A stretch of DNA of 24,400 nucleotides from an uncultured Limosilactobacillus sp. (lineage in GTDB: Bacteria; Bacillota; Bacilli; Lactobacillales; Lactobacillaceae), in the NCBI RefSeq assembly GCF_934202235.1, contig NZ_CAKPXS010000026.1, positions 1 to 24,400 on the forward strand. The letters run 5' to 3'. Made by a program: the position numbers and the translations under genes. The notes beneath the pieces were generated by a model. It was not told the DNA's origin, made no database searches, and worked only from the letters and a program-made list of their open reading frames with translations. This document shows, one piece after another, positions 15,489-24,123 of the stretch. The first letter of the stretch is position 1; each line of letters opens with the position of its first letter.

Positions 15489-15855
15489 AATCTTCATCTC
15501 GCCAGTGCGCCTGACGAATTAAGTTGACCTCTCCAATTGAAGCAATACCGTTCTGGACATGCTTAGCCGCATAACGCACCTCACTAGTTGGTACCCAGTG
15601 GTCACCAACTAGTGTTTCACTGAGACGGGGTGCGTGATCTTCACCAAAACCCTTCCCGGCCTTCACCCGGTCGAGTCGCCACGATGGATAGTCAACAATC
15701 CGTGCACCCGGTATTGGGGTATGCCAGCGCGCTTCATAGCGCCAGCCGCTGTCATGCCAAACGTATTTTATTTGCCGGTAATGGTCCTTTTCTTCATTCA
15801 TACGCTTCGTCCCCACCGGGATGGGCCACGGAGCACTTGCTCTTACTTCATCCAT
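15487..15855 (-). CDS. Conserved-looking small protein of unknown function
   Basis: A 122-residue soluble protein, rich in Trp, Arg and His. Core segments are IKYVWHDSGWRYEARWHTP and WRLDRVKAGKGFGEDHAPRL, ending WRDED. I do not recognise a family, and there is no signal peptide or membrane helix. The start is ATG 15855 with GAGAGG six bases before it. It is divergent from the endonuclease III gene and shares a 62-base spacer with it. The opposite strand also has open frames here, but without good ribosome sites. Real, in my view, from start signal and plausible composition; function unknown. Confidence 0.7.
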   Translation of the reverse strand: MDEVRASAPWPIPVGTKRMNEEKDHYRQIKYVWHDSGWRYEARWHTPIPGARIVDYPSWRLDRVKAGKGFGEDHAPRLSETLVGDHWVPTSEVRYAAKHVQNGIASIGEVNLIRQAHWRDED

Positions 15856-15857
15856 AG

Positions 15858-15888
15858 TTGACCTCTCAAATTGATTTCACGGTATAAT
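15858..15888 (+). promoter_or_regulatory. Promoter of the endonuclease III gene
   Basis: TATAAT at 15883-15888 lies 29 bases before the ATG; TTGACC (15858-15863) could be the -35, with a rather long 19-base spacer. Confidence 0.5.
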
Positions 15889-15917
15889 GATAACAGTTAT
15901 TAAAGGAAGTGTGGTAA

Positions 15918-16559
15918 ATGCTTAACAACGAGGAAATCAATACTGCTATTCAAGTCATGCGCACCAGCTTTCCCAATGCCGGCACAACCCTCAAAGCAGA
16001 CAATCCTTTTCATTTTTTGCTCGCGACGATTTTAAGTGCCCAGTCCACTGATAAATCAGTGAACCTCACCACACCACCGTTATTTGCGACGTACCCGACG
16101 CCGCAATCACTAGCGGCGGCCGAACCTGGTGACATTGAGCCATACATCCAATCGCTGGGGCTATTTCACAATAAGGCCAGGTTCCTCGTTGGTTGTGCTC
16201 GCAAACTGGTCAGTGATTATCATGGCCACGTTCCACGAGACCGCAAGGAACTGATGACCCTCCCCGGCGTGGGGCGAAAAGTCGCCAACGTGGTAATGGC
16301 AGAATGCTTTAACATCCCCGCCTTTCCAGTTGACACCCACGTCAGTCGGGTTGCACGACGGCTCAATATCGTCCCGCCTAAAGCGACACCATTACAGATC
16401 GAAAAACGGCTGATGGCAGCTGTTCCACGGAAACACTGGCTAGCTGCTCACCATAGCATGATTTTCTGGGGACGTTACCAGTGCACTTCTCGTAACCCGC
16501 AATGCGCGAAGTGTCCCTTACTAACAATGTGCCAGTATGGCCAGGATAACGTCATCTAA
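15918..16559 (+). CDS. nth: Endonuclease III (DNA glycosylase/AP lyase)
   Basis: A 213-residue base-excision repair enzyme for oxidised pyrimidines. The helix-hairpin-helix LPGVGRKVANVV (115-126) has the catalytic Lys121, and FPVDTHVSRVARRL (136-149) has the catalytic Asp139. The four iron-sulphur cysteines are intact with the standard spacing: C189-x6-C196-x2-C199-x5-C205. AAGGAAG precedes the ATG. In contrast with the MagIII-like glycosylase at 8466-9131, this copy has everything expected of Nth. Monocistronic, with a terminator directly behind. Confidence 0.95.
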   Translation: MLNNEEINTAIQVMRTSFPNAGTTLKADNPFHFLLATILSAQSTDKSVNLTTPPLFATYPTPQSLAAAEPGDIEPYIQSLGLFHNKARFLVGCARKLVSDYHGHVPRDRKELMTLPGVGRKVANVVMAECFNIPAFPVDTHVSRVARRLNIVPPKATPLQIEKRLMAAVPRKHWLAAHHSMIFWGRYQCTSRNPQCAKCPLLTMCQYGQDNVI

Positions 16560-16567
16560 CAAACAGT

Positions 16568-16611
16568 AAAAGCACCTGCTTGCCGTTAAAAAACGGTAAC
16601 CAAGTGCTTTT
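16568..16611. terminator. Terminator between nth and the adhesin gene
   Basis: AAAAGCAC (16568-16575) pairs with GTGCTTTT (16604-16611); the inside forms a second stem, CCGTT with AACGG. It is followed by TATTATT. Confidence 0.7.
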
Positions 16612-16625
16612 ATTATTGCTAGGAG

Positions 16626-18017
16626 CTAGTCATCGTGACGGCGTTGTTGGCCCGCGAGTCCTAAGCCTATCAGTAATGCCATCATCCCGAGACCGATCAA
16701 CCCAACGTGTTGATCATTGCCAGTCTGGGGCAGCCTGGCAGACTTAGCTTGCTGCTGGGCTGACGCTAGTGGAATAACATGGCCGTTAGTCGCTGTGGTT
16801 GGCCCGTCAGTTGGCTGGCTCGGTGCCGACTGCGGAACCGGCAGCGGTTGTGGTTGCGGCTTTGGTTCTGGTTGTGGCGTTGGTTGAGCGGGTGTCAATG
16901 GCGTCCACGGAATCGACTCGTGATCCTTGACCAAGTAGACGGTATACAGATGATCCAGCTCGTAGTCGGGCAACAAGCTATCCGTGGCCTTCAGCCGGTC
17001 CGTCCGGTGGCCGGCTGGCACCAGCTTATACGTGATGGTCTTGCCATGCTCATCCGGAGCAGTCGTGTAAGTAGACCACGTCTTTTGCAGCTCGTCCCAC
17101 TTTTGCGTGACATCGTTGCCAATGGTCGTACCCTCTTGACCAGTTCCAAGGTCACCACTGGTTAATGGCTGACCAACAAGCTGACCATCCTGGTCTTCAA
17201 TGACAACCCGGTAATGCATCGTTACGTTGGCCGACGTCAATGGCGTCCACGGAATCGACTCGTGATCCTTGACCAAGTAGATGGTATACAGCTGATCCAG
17301 CTGGTAGTCAGGCAACAAGCTGTCCGTGGCCTTCAGCCGAGCGGTCCGGTCTCCTGCTGGCACCAGCTTATACGTGATCGTCTTCCCGTGCGCATCCGGA
17401 GTGGTCGTGTAAGTGGACCACGTCTTTTGCAGCTCGTCCCACTTTTGCGTGACATCGTTGCCAATGGTCGTACCCTCTTGACCAGTTCCAAGGTCACCAC
17501 TCGTTAATGGCTGACCAACAACCTGACCATCCTGGTCTTCAATGACAACCCGGTAATGCATCGTTACGTTTGCCGGCGTCAATGGTGTCCACGGAATTGA
17601 CTCGTGATCTTTAACCAGGTAGATGGTATAAGTTTGGTTATCAAATGTCTTTGGTAAATTATCCGTCCGCTGCAAGTGGGTATTCGGATCATCGCTAGCG
17701 ACTAACCGGTAAGTGACCGTTTGACCATTCTGATCGGCTTTCGTCGTGTAGGTGGCGTATTGCTGAAGAAGCTGTCGCCACTTATCCTTTTCCACGTCAG
17801 TTAGTGCCTGACCTTCATGACCCTCACCATTACTCAGGCTGGTCGGCACAACCAACGTTTCGGTAATCTTGCCATACTTATCTTCCAACTTCACTTGGTA
17901 GTAAATATCGGCAGTCACTGGTGCCAGGTAAATAGTGTAAGTTTGGTTAGTATAAGTGGTATCAGCAGGGATTTCATCCGTCCTGCTGATGCCTCGTGAA
18001 TCGTTGTGGGCAACCAA
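16626..18017 (-). pseudogene. C-terminal part of the LPXTG adhesin, cut off by an amber codon
   Basis: This frame is the direct continuation of the 18048-20900 gene: the two are in the same frame, separated only by the TAG at 18050-18048. It holds the rest of repeat 3, repeats 4-6, a Pro/Gln/Glu-rich wall-spanning stretch (PTPQPEPKPQPQPLPVPQS), and a complete sortase signal: LPQTGNDQ, a hydrophobic segment and the tail QQRRHDD. The first ATG (18017) has no ribosome site and no signal peptide follows, so it is not a gene of its own. Without read-through or reversion, the wall anchor is lost from the protein. Confidence 0.85.
16894..17577 (-). repeat. Two near-identical 342-bp tandem repeats in the adhesin gene
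   Basis: The copies run 16894-17235 and 17236-17577 and differ at few positions. The first 50 or so bases recur again from 17578. Each encodes 114 residues (YRVVIEDQDGQ...WTPLTP). Such a pair can gain or lose units by recombination. Confidence 0.9.
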
Positions 18018-18047
18018 CTGATAATTAATCCCCTGAGATGAATAATT

Positions 18048-20900
18048 CTACCAGTGGTCCACCAGTTGATGCCAATTCTCAAGGGTCGCTGGAGAAAGCG
18101 GAGCGTTTAAGTCACCTTGGCCCAATTTTCCGCTGGCAACCTCGTCAACCTTCCAGCCCTTATCATTTTCCAAAATCACCCGGTAGTAAATATCAGCAGT
18201 CACTGGTGCCAGGTAAATGGTGTAAGTATGCTGATCATAAGTAGCATTAGCCGGAATTTCATCAGTCTTAGACAGGTGCCGCGGGTCATTGGCCGCAACA
18301 AACTGATAGTCCCGTCCCTGGTAAGAGAAGGCTTTGTTCTTCCACTGAGTCACCAGTTGATACCAAGTATTAAGAGTTTCCTGGGAGAGCTTAGTGTTAA
18401 CTTCGCCTTTGCCGAATTCCTTACTTGCCACGACGGTGTGCACTTGCTGGCCCTGTTCGTTCTCCAATACCACCCGGTACTTAACATCCGCCTGTTGCTT
18501 AACAGGAGCTGCCGCCAGGTAAATGGTTGCCAACTGGTCCACTGATGAATTGTGGTCAAACGTCTGGGGTAACGACACGGTTGAAAACTTCAGTTTGTTA
18601 TTGGCATGATTATCCAAGACCACCTGGTAGGTCTGACCATGGTAGGAAATCGTTTTATATGTCTGGTCGAGATAATTCTGCCACTTCTGCTTAATATTAT
18701 TGGGGATGGTTGAGTCAGACGGCCCCGTTGCTAACTGCGTTGGGGAAACCACCGTCTTGACGTACTGACCGTTACTATCTTCCAAAATGACCTGGTAGTT
18801 CACCCGTTGCGTTTCGGCTGTATAGACGACGTTAACTACCTGGGCGTTTTGTTGGGCATCATAGTGTCCGACCATCTTCATATCATGAGTCTGCCAGTCA
18901 TTCCAGGTAAAGTAGCCCTGGAAGCCGGCCTTGGCTTTATCCGGTTGATAACCAGCAATGGCTGGTGAATCAACATCATACCAAGCCATTTCGTTCCCGT
19001 GTCCTGCCTCCGGATTAACGTTCAGCCAATCCACCGGACCATGATCATCATTGACCGAAACAAATTGTCCCGTTCTGACCACGTCAGGAGCAGCTTGCCG
19101 CCCGCCAACGCGATCGTACCAGTAATGGATTACCTGCTTGACCGTCTTCGTTTCAGGCATCGTGTAGTGACCGACCACCGAACCAAAATTATTGGGCATC
19201 CCAATAATAAAGCGGGGATTCTTCACAAACTGGTAACCGGCTTCGTTGTTAGCACCGAGGTGGGGAAGCAAATTCTTACTGTCGCCCTTTTTCGTCAAAG
19301 AAACTTGCCACGGGTTGTTTTGCAGTGCCTTAATCAGGCCCGGATCCACCATCACCCCGCCGACATGGTTATCTGCCGGGTATTTCCTTTGAATCGCGTC
19401 TTCCTTATCAGAAGCGAAATCGGTAATCCCTTCACCAGCTGGTGGTAGTAAGTCCGTCGGGTTAACTGGTTGCCAGCTCAGCAACGTGACCGCTGACGGG
19501 ATGGCGGTTGCCGCACCGTCCTGCAAATCCTGTGCAAAACCATCGTAAGCACCATCAATGTGGACGTGGTAGCTAACCGTGTTGCCGCTGCCCGTCCTGG
19601 TAACTGTCACCTTCAGTTTCGTGACTTGGTCCTGGGACCCGAGGAAAAGCTGACCATTAACCGAGTCTAATGCAGTAGTGGTTGTCCGGCCGACAATTTC
19701 TTGTTGAAGATCATGTTGAACACGGTCGGCATCCGCAAAGTAGTACCTCACTTTAGAATTATCAGCTGGTTTAGTCACCGTCATGGTGAAATCATTACCA
19801 ACATCCTTGGTGAGGACAACTCCCTCACTTTGGGACGGATCGCTTAATGAGTTGTACCCCAAGACCCAGGTCCCATTTTGCCGCTGGTACCACCAGTGAG
19901 CAGCCGTCTTAGTCGCTGTAGTGGCCTGCAAATGTTCATTCAGTTGTGTTTGCCCACTATGCTTGACCTTAATAGTGACGCCACTAGTCGTGGTGTAGTG
20001 GCCAATCTGCAGGTCCCCTTGCGGATGAAACTCATTAATTGATCGGTCAGAAGAATAGAGTTGGAAGCTCTTCGAATCAAGCGGGGCCTGATCAGCATCA
20101 ACAGTTTGCAAATGGTTATACCAATTGAGCAAGGCAATTTTAACATGCAGCCCATTGATCGCCCCATAACGCTCTGCCTCGTCGATGAAAATGAGCCGGT
20201 AATAGCCGTTCGTCCCGCCAAGATCGGTTGTCGCGTTGGTATTATTTTTGTTAATCACCTGGTCGCCAGCTGACGCAAGGTAAGAATTGGCACTATTAAC
20301 CGGCACAATGTAACCCACAACGTGGCCCTCAGAGGCAACCGCAATCGGCGTATTGTTATCAACGACTTGTCCGTATCCCAAACGTTCTTTTTGCCCACTG
20401 GCCGACACAGTATATGGCAACCCCATTTGGATATCAAAGTAATCACCCGCCTGGAGGTTTTTCGCCTGGTCTTTCCCCAAGGAAAAGTCAAAACTGAGCT
20501 GGGTTGACCCAGGATGAATCGGTTGGTTTACCTCTTTGCTTCCTGGTTGGCTCTTAACCTTCACATTACTGACGTTATCCCTGGTCAGTAAATTACCAAC
20601 GTTGTGGCGAACTGCTGGGACGTCCGCATCAGTTACCGCAGGCTGAGCCTGAGCGGCTTGCTGAGGAGCCGGCTGGGCAGCCAGCGAAAATGCCTTTCCT
20701 GCCGCTGGTGTCTTTGACGCCAGTACATCCTGATTGTTAATTGGTTGTGATGCCGTATCAGCTGCAGCAGTTAACTGACTAGTACCAAGATAAATTGTTG
20801 TCGAAAGAAGGACCGAAGCAACGCCAATACTTAGCTTCCGTAAAGCATAGTGACGGTGATAGTCCCCATAGTCCTTTGCATGATTATTTTTCGATAGCAT
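18048..20900 (-). CDS. YSIRK-type surface adhesin with Mub-like and repeat domains, truncated by an amber codon
   Basis: 950 residues, secreted. The N-terminus has a YSIRK-type signal peptide (HYALRKLSIGVASVLLS, 17-33). Then come a disordered Ala/Gln-rich segment and an adhesin-like beta region (about 90-300) with a SdrG-like look: QAGDYFDIQMGLPYTV and GYGQVVDNNTPIAVAS. Around 590-710 lies a Mub-B2-like mucus-binding-type domain (VIHYWYDRVGG..., VDSPAIAGYQPDKAKAGFQG). Then repeats of about 100 residues begin (VNYQVILEDSNG..., VKYRVVLENEQG..., IYYRVILENDKG...). The frame stops at TAG 18050-18048 in repeat 3, where the sister repeat has Lys, and then continues open to LPQTG. GGGGAG eight bases ahead of ATG 20900 sets the start. 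Likely role: binding host mucus or matrix (inference). As is, the product would be secreted but not anchored. Confidence 0.85.
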   Translation of the reverse strand: MLSKNNHAKDYGDYHRHYALRKLSIGVASVLLSTTIYLGTSQLTAAADTASQPINNQDVLASKTPAAGKAFSLAAQPAPQQAAQAQPAVTDADVPAVRHNVGNLLTRDNVSNVKVKSQPGSKEVNQPIHPGSTQLSFDFSLGKDQAKNLQAGDYFDIQMGLPYTVSASGQKERLGYGQVVDNNTPIAVASEGHVVGYIVPVNSANSYLASAGDQVINKNNTNATTDLGGTNGYYRLIFIDEAERYGAINGLHVKIALLNWYNHLQTVDADQAPLDSKSFQLYSSDRSINEFHPQGDLQIGHYTTTSGVTIKVKHSGQTQLNEHLQATTATKTAAHWWYQRQNGTWVLGYNSLSDPSQSEGVVLTKDVGNDFTMTVTKPADNSKVRYYFADADRVQHDLQQEIVGRTTTTALDSVNGQLFLGSQDQVTKLKVTVTRTGSGNTVSYHVHIDGAYDGFAQDLQDGAATAIPSAVTLLSWQPVNPTDLLPPAGEGITDFASDKEDAIQRKYPADNHVGGVMVDPGLIKALQNNPWQVSLTKKGDSKNLLPHLGANNEAGYQFVKNPRFIIGMPNNFGSVVGHYTMPETKTVKQVIHYWYDRVGGRQAAPDVVRTGQFVSVNDDHGPVDWLNVNPEAGHGNEMAWYDVDSPAIAGYQPDKAKAGFQGYFTWNDWQTHDMKMVGHYDAQQNAQVVNVVYTAETQRVNYQVILEDSNGQYVKTVVSPTQLATGPSDSTIPNNIKQKWQNYLDQTYKTISYHGQTYQVVLDNHANNKLKFSTVSLPQTFDHNSSVDQLATIYLAAAPVKQQADVKYRVVLENEQGQQVHTVVASKEFGKGEVNTKLSQETLNTWYQLVTQWKNKAFSYQGRDYQFVAANDPRHLSKTDEIPANATYDQHTYTIYLAPVTADIYYRVILENDKGWKVDEVASGKLGQGDLNAPLSPATLENWHQLVDHW

Positions 20901-21112
20901 CTTCAGGTCTCCCCATTAGTTAAATTATAAGAAGGCTTACCAATACGAACAGTAGCGCATGGTAACAATTACTCCTTCCATAATTATCCTTTTTAATATA
21001 TCACTTTTTGTGATTATTAGTCATTATAAATTAGACTAGCTTGACTATTTTACTAATCAGAATTATTCGACGCACGTAGTCGGCTATCGAAAAAATTGTA
21101 TAACAAGTAACA
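20901..21112. other. AT-rich leader region of the adhesin gene
   Basis: The 5' side of the adhesin gene is an AT-rich stretch with no convincing gene. Minus-strand TATAAT (21028-21023) is the best -10, without a good -35. A seven-codon frame (MRYCSYW) with AAGGAG upstream lies in the leader around 20960, but may be chance. Confidence 0.4.
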
Positions 21113-21144
21113 ATGGGGCGGTCATCCGTTGATGGCTACCCCAT
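21113..21144 (-). terminator. Likely terminator of the PPK2 gene
   Basis: ATGGGG and CCCCAT enclose a second pairing CATC/GATG; on the minus strand TTGTTACTTGTT follows. The stem is interrupted and the T-run poor. Confidence 0.45.
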
Positions 21145-21150
21145 TTTGCT

Positions 21151-22029
21151 TTAGTTATTCTCTTGTTTTAATTCAGCCATTGCCTTGGTCAACTCAGCCG
21201 AGGCGGCAGCACTCATCTTAGGAAAGGCCAGGTGCATTTGTTTTAGCCGTTCTAACAAGATATTGGACGCTACCAAACGCTCAAAGCCCTTATCATCACC
21301 CGGAATGATGTACCACGGGTTCTTCTTGGTCGCTGTTTTACTTAACGCTACCTGGTAGGCTTCCTGGTAAGAGTCCCAGTACCGGCGTTCATGAATGTCA
21401 GCAGCGGAAAATTTCCAGTTCTTTTCCGGCCGCTCGATTCGTGCTTCAAACCGGCACTTTTGCTCTTTTTTCGAAAGGTGAAGGAAGAACTTAATCACTT
21501 GGTACCCACAGTGGTTGAGGTACTCCTCATAGTGTTTAATGTCGCTGTAACGGTGGTTGAAAAACTCGTCATCAACGTCGTCGAGAGTGCGAACCCCTGG
21601 CAAGTTTTCATCCAGTAAAATCTGCGGGTGAACCCGGGAAATCAACACATCCTCGTAGTAAGACCGGTTAAAAATGCCAATCATTCCCCGCGCCGGGAGT
21701 TTCTGGTTAATCCGCCATAGGAAATCATGCGCCAATTCTTCACTGGTAGGTTGTTTGAAACTAGCAACCTGAAACCCAGCAGGATTAACCCCCGCAAAAA
21801 CGTGTGCCACCAAGCTGTCTTTTCCGGCAGCATCCATCCCTTGCAGGATCAACACTAGTCCTTGTTTGCGGCTAGCAACGAATTTTTTCTGCAGGTCTTT
21901 TAACTGCTTACTATTCTTTACCAGTTGTTTTTTGATCTCACCTTCATCACCCACCTTTTGGTCTGGCATTGTCGGTAGCTCTGCCAGGTCAAAGTCACCA
22001 TTGTCATATCGGTACTGTTTCACTTTCAT
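21151..22029 (-). CDS. ppk2: PPK2-family polyphosphate kinase
   Basis: A 292-residue cytoplasmic enzyme that moves phosphate between polyphosphate and nucleotides. The Walker A motif GMDAAGKDS is at 64-72 and Walker B MIGIFNRSYYEDVL at 116-129. The basic lid, RIERPEKNWKFSAADIHERR, is at about 197-216. Length and motifs match single-domain PPK2; whether it prefers NMP or NDP cannot be said with certainty. The frame extends to 22080, but ATG 22029 (MKVKQYRY) has GGAAGGG nine bases upstream and gives the normal N-terminus. It lies behind the YjeM-like gene, separated by a terminator. Confidence 0.93.
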   Translation of the reverse strand: MKVKQYRYDNGDFDLAELPTMPDQKVGDEGEIKKQLVKNSKQLKDLQKKFVASRKQGLVLILQGMDAAGKDSLVAHVFAGVNPAGFQVASFKQPTSEELAHDFLWRINQKLPARGMIGIFNRSYYEDVLISRVHPQILLDENLPGVRTLDDVDDEFFNHRYSDIKHYEEYLNHCGYQVIKFFLHLSKKEQKCRFEARIERPEKNWKFSAADIHERRYWDSYQEAYQVALSKTATKKNPWYIIPGDDKGFERLVASNILLERLKQMHLAFPKMSAAASAELTKAMAELKQENN

Positions 22030-22058
22030 CGTTAACAACCCTTCCCCAAACGATATCC

Positions 22059-22092
22059 AAAAAGAGGGTCTGAGACACATCGTCCCAAACCC
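22059..22092 (-). terminator. Terminator of the YjeM-like transporter gene
   Basis: On the minus strand GGGTTTGGGAC pairs with GTCTCAGACCC (11 bp including two G-T pairs, loop GATGT), followed by TCTTTTT. Confidence 0.85.
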
Positions 22093-22120
22093 CGTTAGAG
22101 TTACTTATTATCATACCACG

Positions 22121-23617
22121 TTAGTCATCAAGGACGTGGTGGTGTTCTTCATAAGTGTAGAAGCACCAAGCAATGATTCCGAAGAAGACCGGACCGAATG
22201 CCGTCCAAAAGGCAGTCATGTAGTCGCCTGACAGGCATGGTTCGATACAAGTAAAGATAATCCCGATTGCGATAACTAACCACACCACAATGGTCGTAAT
22301 CGTGGCACTTTTTTGCGTCCGGTAAAAGATAAATGGCCGGTCAAGATTCTTCTTTTGCTTGAAGAACGGGAAAGCACCAATCAGGAAGAGGTATGGTGCC
22401 GATGACGAAACGTTCATCATGTCCATCAAAATCGTGTAGAAACGGTTAGCCGCGTTACCACCGAAGGAAATGAAGATGATGATCAGCGAAACGATAATCA
22501 TCTGAACCCACATTGCAAATGCTGGCATTTCTTCGTCGTTCAGCTTCGTCAGCTTCTTTGGCAACAGACGAGGGTCACAACCTTCGATAAAGGACTTGAT
22601 TGGCGAGTACACCATAACGAAGGCAGCACCAAGGCCACCAAGAACGTCACTTAATGCCGTGAACCGGGAGAAGAGGTGTCCCATGGCAAGAGCACCGCCA
22701 TGGCTCATGCCAAAGCTTTGGCCCATCCGAATTCCCAGGTTATTAATCAAAACGTACTCACAATTACCAACATTGACATGCTTGCCACCAAGAACGCCGT
22801 ACCAGTTGGCAGCAATCCCACTGATTAAGATACAGATAATGTAGAGTGTGGTCATAATCACCATTGAAATGATAATCCCGCGAGGGAATGTTTTTGCGGG
22901 CTTATCCAGCGAGTCAGTAACCCCCGCCATTGTTTCCATCCCACCGTAGGCAAATAAGGCGTAAACGATGAAGGAAACAATTGCTATCGGTGACACAAAG
23001 GCCTTGTTTGGCGAATGAATCAATGACGAACCAGTCAGTGGCGTCGCCAATTGACCATGATTAGCAACCAGTACCACAATGCTGGCCAGAATGAACATCG
23101 CAGATATCCCAAAGACGAAGATCCCACCGACTGAAGCAACCTTAGTGATCTTATTAATCCCTCGCGATGCCATTAAGGTAACAATAGCGAGAAAAATAAC
23201 TTCCATGATCCCAAGCGTCTTGTTAGCGGACAGGCCGAACAAACGCCAGGTCTGCGTCCGGTCTTCCCCATAGATGACCGTCGACACGGAAATAAAGAAG
23301 AACTGGGTGGAGGACACCAGCCAAACGACCCACGCTGCTAACCAGATAAAAGTGCCGATGAAGGCGTTCTTTTCACCAATCGATCCCCGTAACCAGGAGA
23401 AGATCCCACCTTTGGCCGCCTTGAACGTGGCCCCGTATTCAGCAAACATCATTGCTGATGGCAAGAAGAAAAGAATTGCCGTTACCACGTACCAGATGAT
23501 GCTGGCATAGCCCATCTGATAAAAGGCGGTAATTGAGTTACTAAACCCAAAGATAGACGAGAAAATCATCAGGATAAAAGCACCTAATTTAATCTTCTCA
23601 TTTTGCTTATTTTCCAT
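22121..23617 (-). CDS. yjeM: YjeM-like amino acid transporter (APC family)
   Basis: A 498-residue membrane protein with about 12 helices. It resembles E. coli YjeM along its whole length: LGAFILMIFSSIFGFSNSIT near the start, AAKGGIFSWLRGSIGEKNAF, ASRGINKI, FAYGGMETMAGVTDSLDKP and LDRPFIFYRTQKSA near the end. YjeM is a putative amino acid antiporter whose substrate is not settled. A frame goes to 23680, but AAAGGAAG eight bases before ATG 23617 sets the start (MENKQNEKIK). A -10 TATAAT is at 23663-23658 on the minus strand. It is monocistronic, with a terminator behind. Confidence 0.92.
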   Translation of the reverse strand: MENKQNEKIKLGAFILMIFSSIFGFSNSITAFYQMGYASIIWYVVTAILFFLPSAMMFAEYGATFKAAKGGIFSWLRGSIGEKNAFIGTFIWLAAWVVWLVSSTQFFFISVSTVIYGEDRTQTWRLFGLSANKTLGIMEVIFLAIVTLMASRGINKITKVASVGGIFVFGISAMFILASIVVLVANHGQLATPLTGSSLIHSPNKAFVSPIAIVSFIVYALFAYGGMETMAGVTDSLDKPAKTFPRGIIISMVIMTTLYIICILISGIAANWYGVLGGKHVNVGNCEYVLINNLGIRMGQSFGMSHGGALAMGHLFSRFTALSDVLGGLGAAFVMVYSPIKSFIEGCDPRLLPKKLTKLNDEEMPAFAMWVQMIIVSLIIIFISFGGNAANRFYTILMDMMNVSSSAPYLFLIGAFPFFKQKKNLDRPFIFYRTQKSATITTIVVWLVIAIGIIFTCIEPCLSGDYMTAFWTAFGPVFFGIIAWCFYTYEEHHHVLDD

Positions 23618-23657
23618 TAAGTACGCTTCCTTTATATTTATAAGTACATCAGGTGCT

Positions 23658-23663
23658 ATTATA
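23658..23663 (-). promoter_or_regulatory. -10 box of the YjeM-like gene
   Basis: Minus-strand TATAAT lies 40 bases before ATG 23617; CTGATT 17 bases upstream is a weak -35 candidate. Confidence 0.5.
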
Positions 23664-23712
23664 CTCGCTTCTGTTCGCAAAATCAGGGATTTTTAAGAAT
23701 TTTTCTCATTTT

Positions 23713-23835
23713 TTATCGCCCATAATAAGGAAGCGTTTCATAATGGTGCTCAAACAGTTCTTTCTTTTTCTCAAACACATTTAATGGGACTATTAGAATT
23801 ATAAACATAGCCATAATCGTGTATATTTGCTGCAT
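23713..23835 (-). CDS. Possible 40-residue membrane miniprotein
   Basis: A short open frame of 40 codons with a clear membrane-protein shape: MQQIYTIMAMFIILIVPLNV is a hydrophobic helix, followed by a charged tail (FEKKKELFEHHYETLPYYGR). It lies upstream of the YjeM-like gene on the same strand, just after a terminator at 23873-23910. No good ribosome site stands before the ATG at 23835; ATGs at codons 8 and 10 are alternatives, also without strong signals. I do not recognise it. The helix-plus-basic-tail pattern is seen in small membrane regulators and type I toxins, but also arises by chance. Confidence 0.4.
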   Translation of the reverse strand: MQQIYTIMAMFIILIVPLNVFEKKKELFEHHYETLPYYGR

Positions 23836-23872
23836 AATCACGTCAAAACACCGTTGTAAGTAAAAAAGACTC

Positions 23873-23910
23873 CCATGGAACAGGCAACTATGCCTGTTGA
23901 ATGGGAGAAA
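23873..23910 (-). terminator. Strong minus-strand terminator with no obvious gene before it
   Basis: CTCCCAT...ATGGGAG encloses AACAGGCA...TGCCTGTT with a two-by-two internal loop. On the minus strand it is followed by TCTTTTTT. The tRNA transcript upstream already has its own terminator at 24055-24102. Confidence 0.75.
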
Positions 23911-24050
23911 AGGGCCATGATTCTTTATTCACATACTCAAAGTTATCAGAACCTCACTAATTGCTACCACTTTTATCTTGTTCACGCGGACAAATAGCAT
24001 TGACTGAGGAGCTGCAACTACTTCTTTTTACCAGGCCCATCAACCTGGAC
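23911..24050 (-). other. Unassigned transcript-like segment between two terminators
   Basis: About 140 bases on the minus strand lie between the tRNA terminator and the terminator at 23873-23910. I find only short frames (28 codons or fewer) without proper start signals, and no T-box core, riboswitch or SRP/6S pattern that I know. It could encode a small RNA, be a leader, or be a leftover of a mobile element. No firm promoter was found. Confidence 0.35.
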
Positions 24051-24102
24051 AAAAAACAAACCTCAGTATCACAACAAAAAGGTTAATATACTAAGGTTTG
24101 TT
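24051..24102 (-). terminator. Terminator of the rRNA-tRNA operon
   Basis: On the minus strand AACAAACCTTAGTAT pairs with ATACTGAGGTTTGTT (15 bp with one T-G pair), followed by a T-rich tail, TTTTTTG. Confidence 0.85.
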
Positions 24103-24123
24103 AACAAACTAGAATTTGATTAG

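Noticed and set aside
15630..15861. Two overlapping 75-codon plus-strand frames
   Set aside because: They overlap the minus-strand 122-residue gene, which has the better ribosome site; the plus frames have none and biased, unlikely protein composition.
16779..17507. Two similar plus-strand frames (97 and 128 codons)
   Set aside because: They are antisense shadows of the two 342-bp adhesin repeats, which is why they resemble each other.
23873..24110. T-box, 6S RNA or SRP RNA next to the tRNA genes
   Set aside because: No GGGTGGNACCGCG T-box core, no SRP GGAAGGAAGCA-type loop and no long 6S-like hairpin with central bubble could be found by eye.
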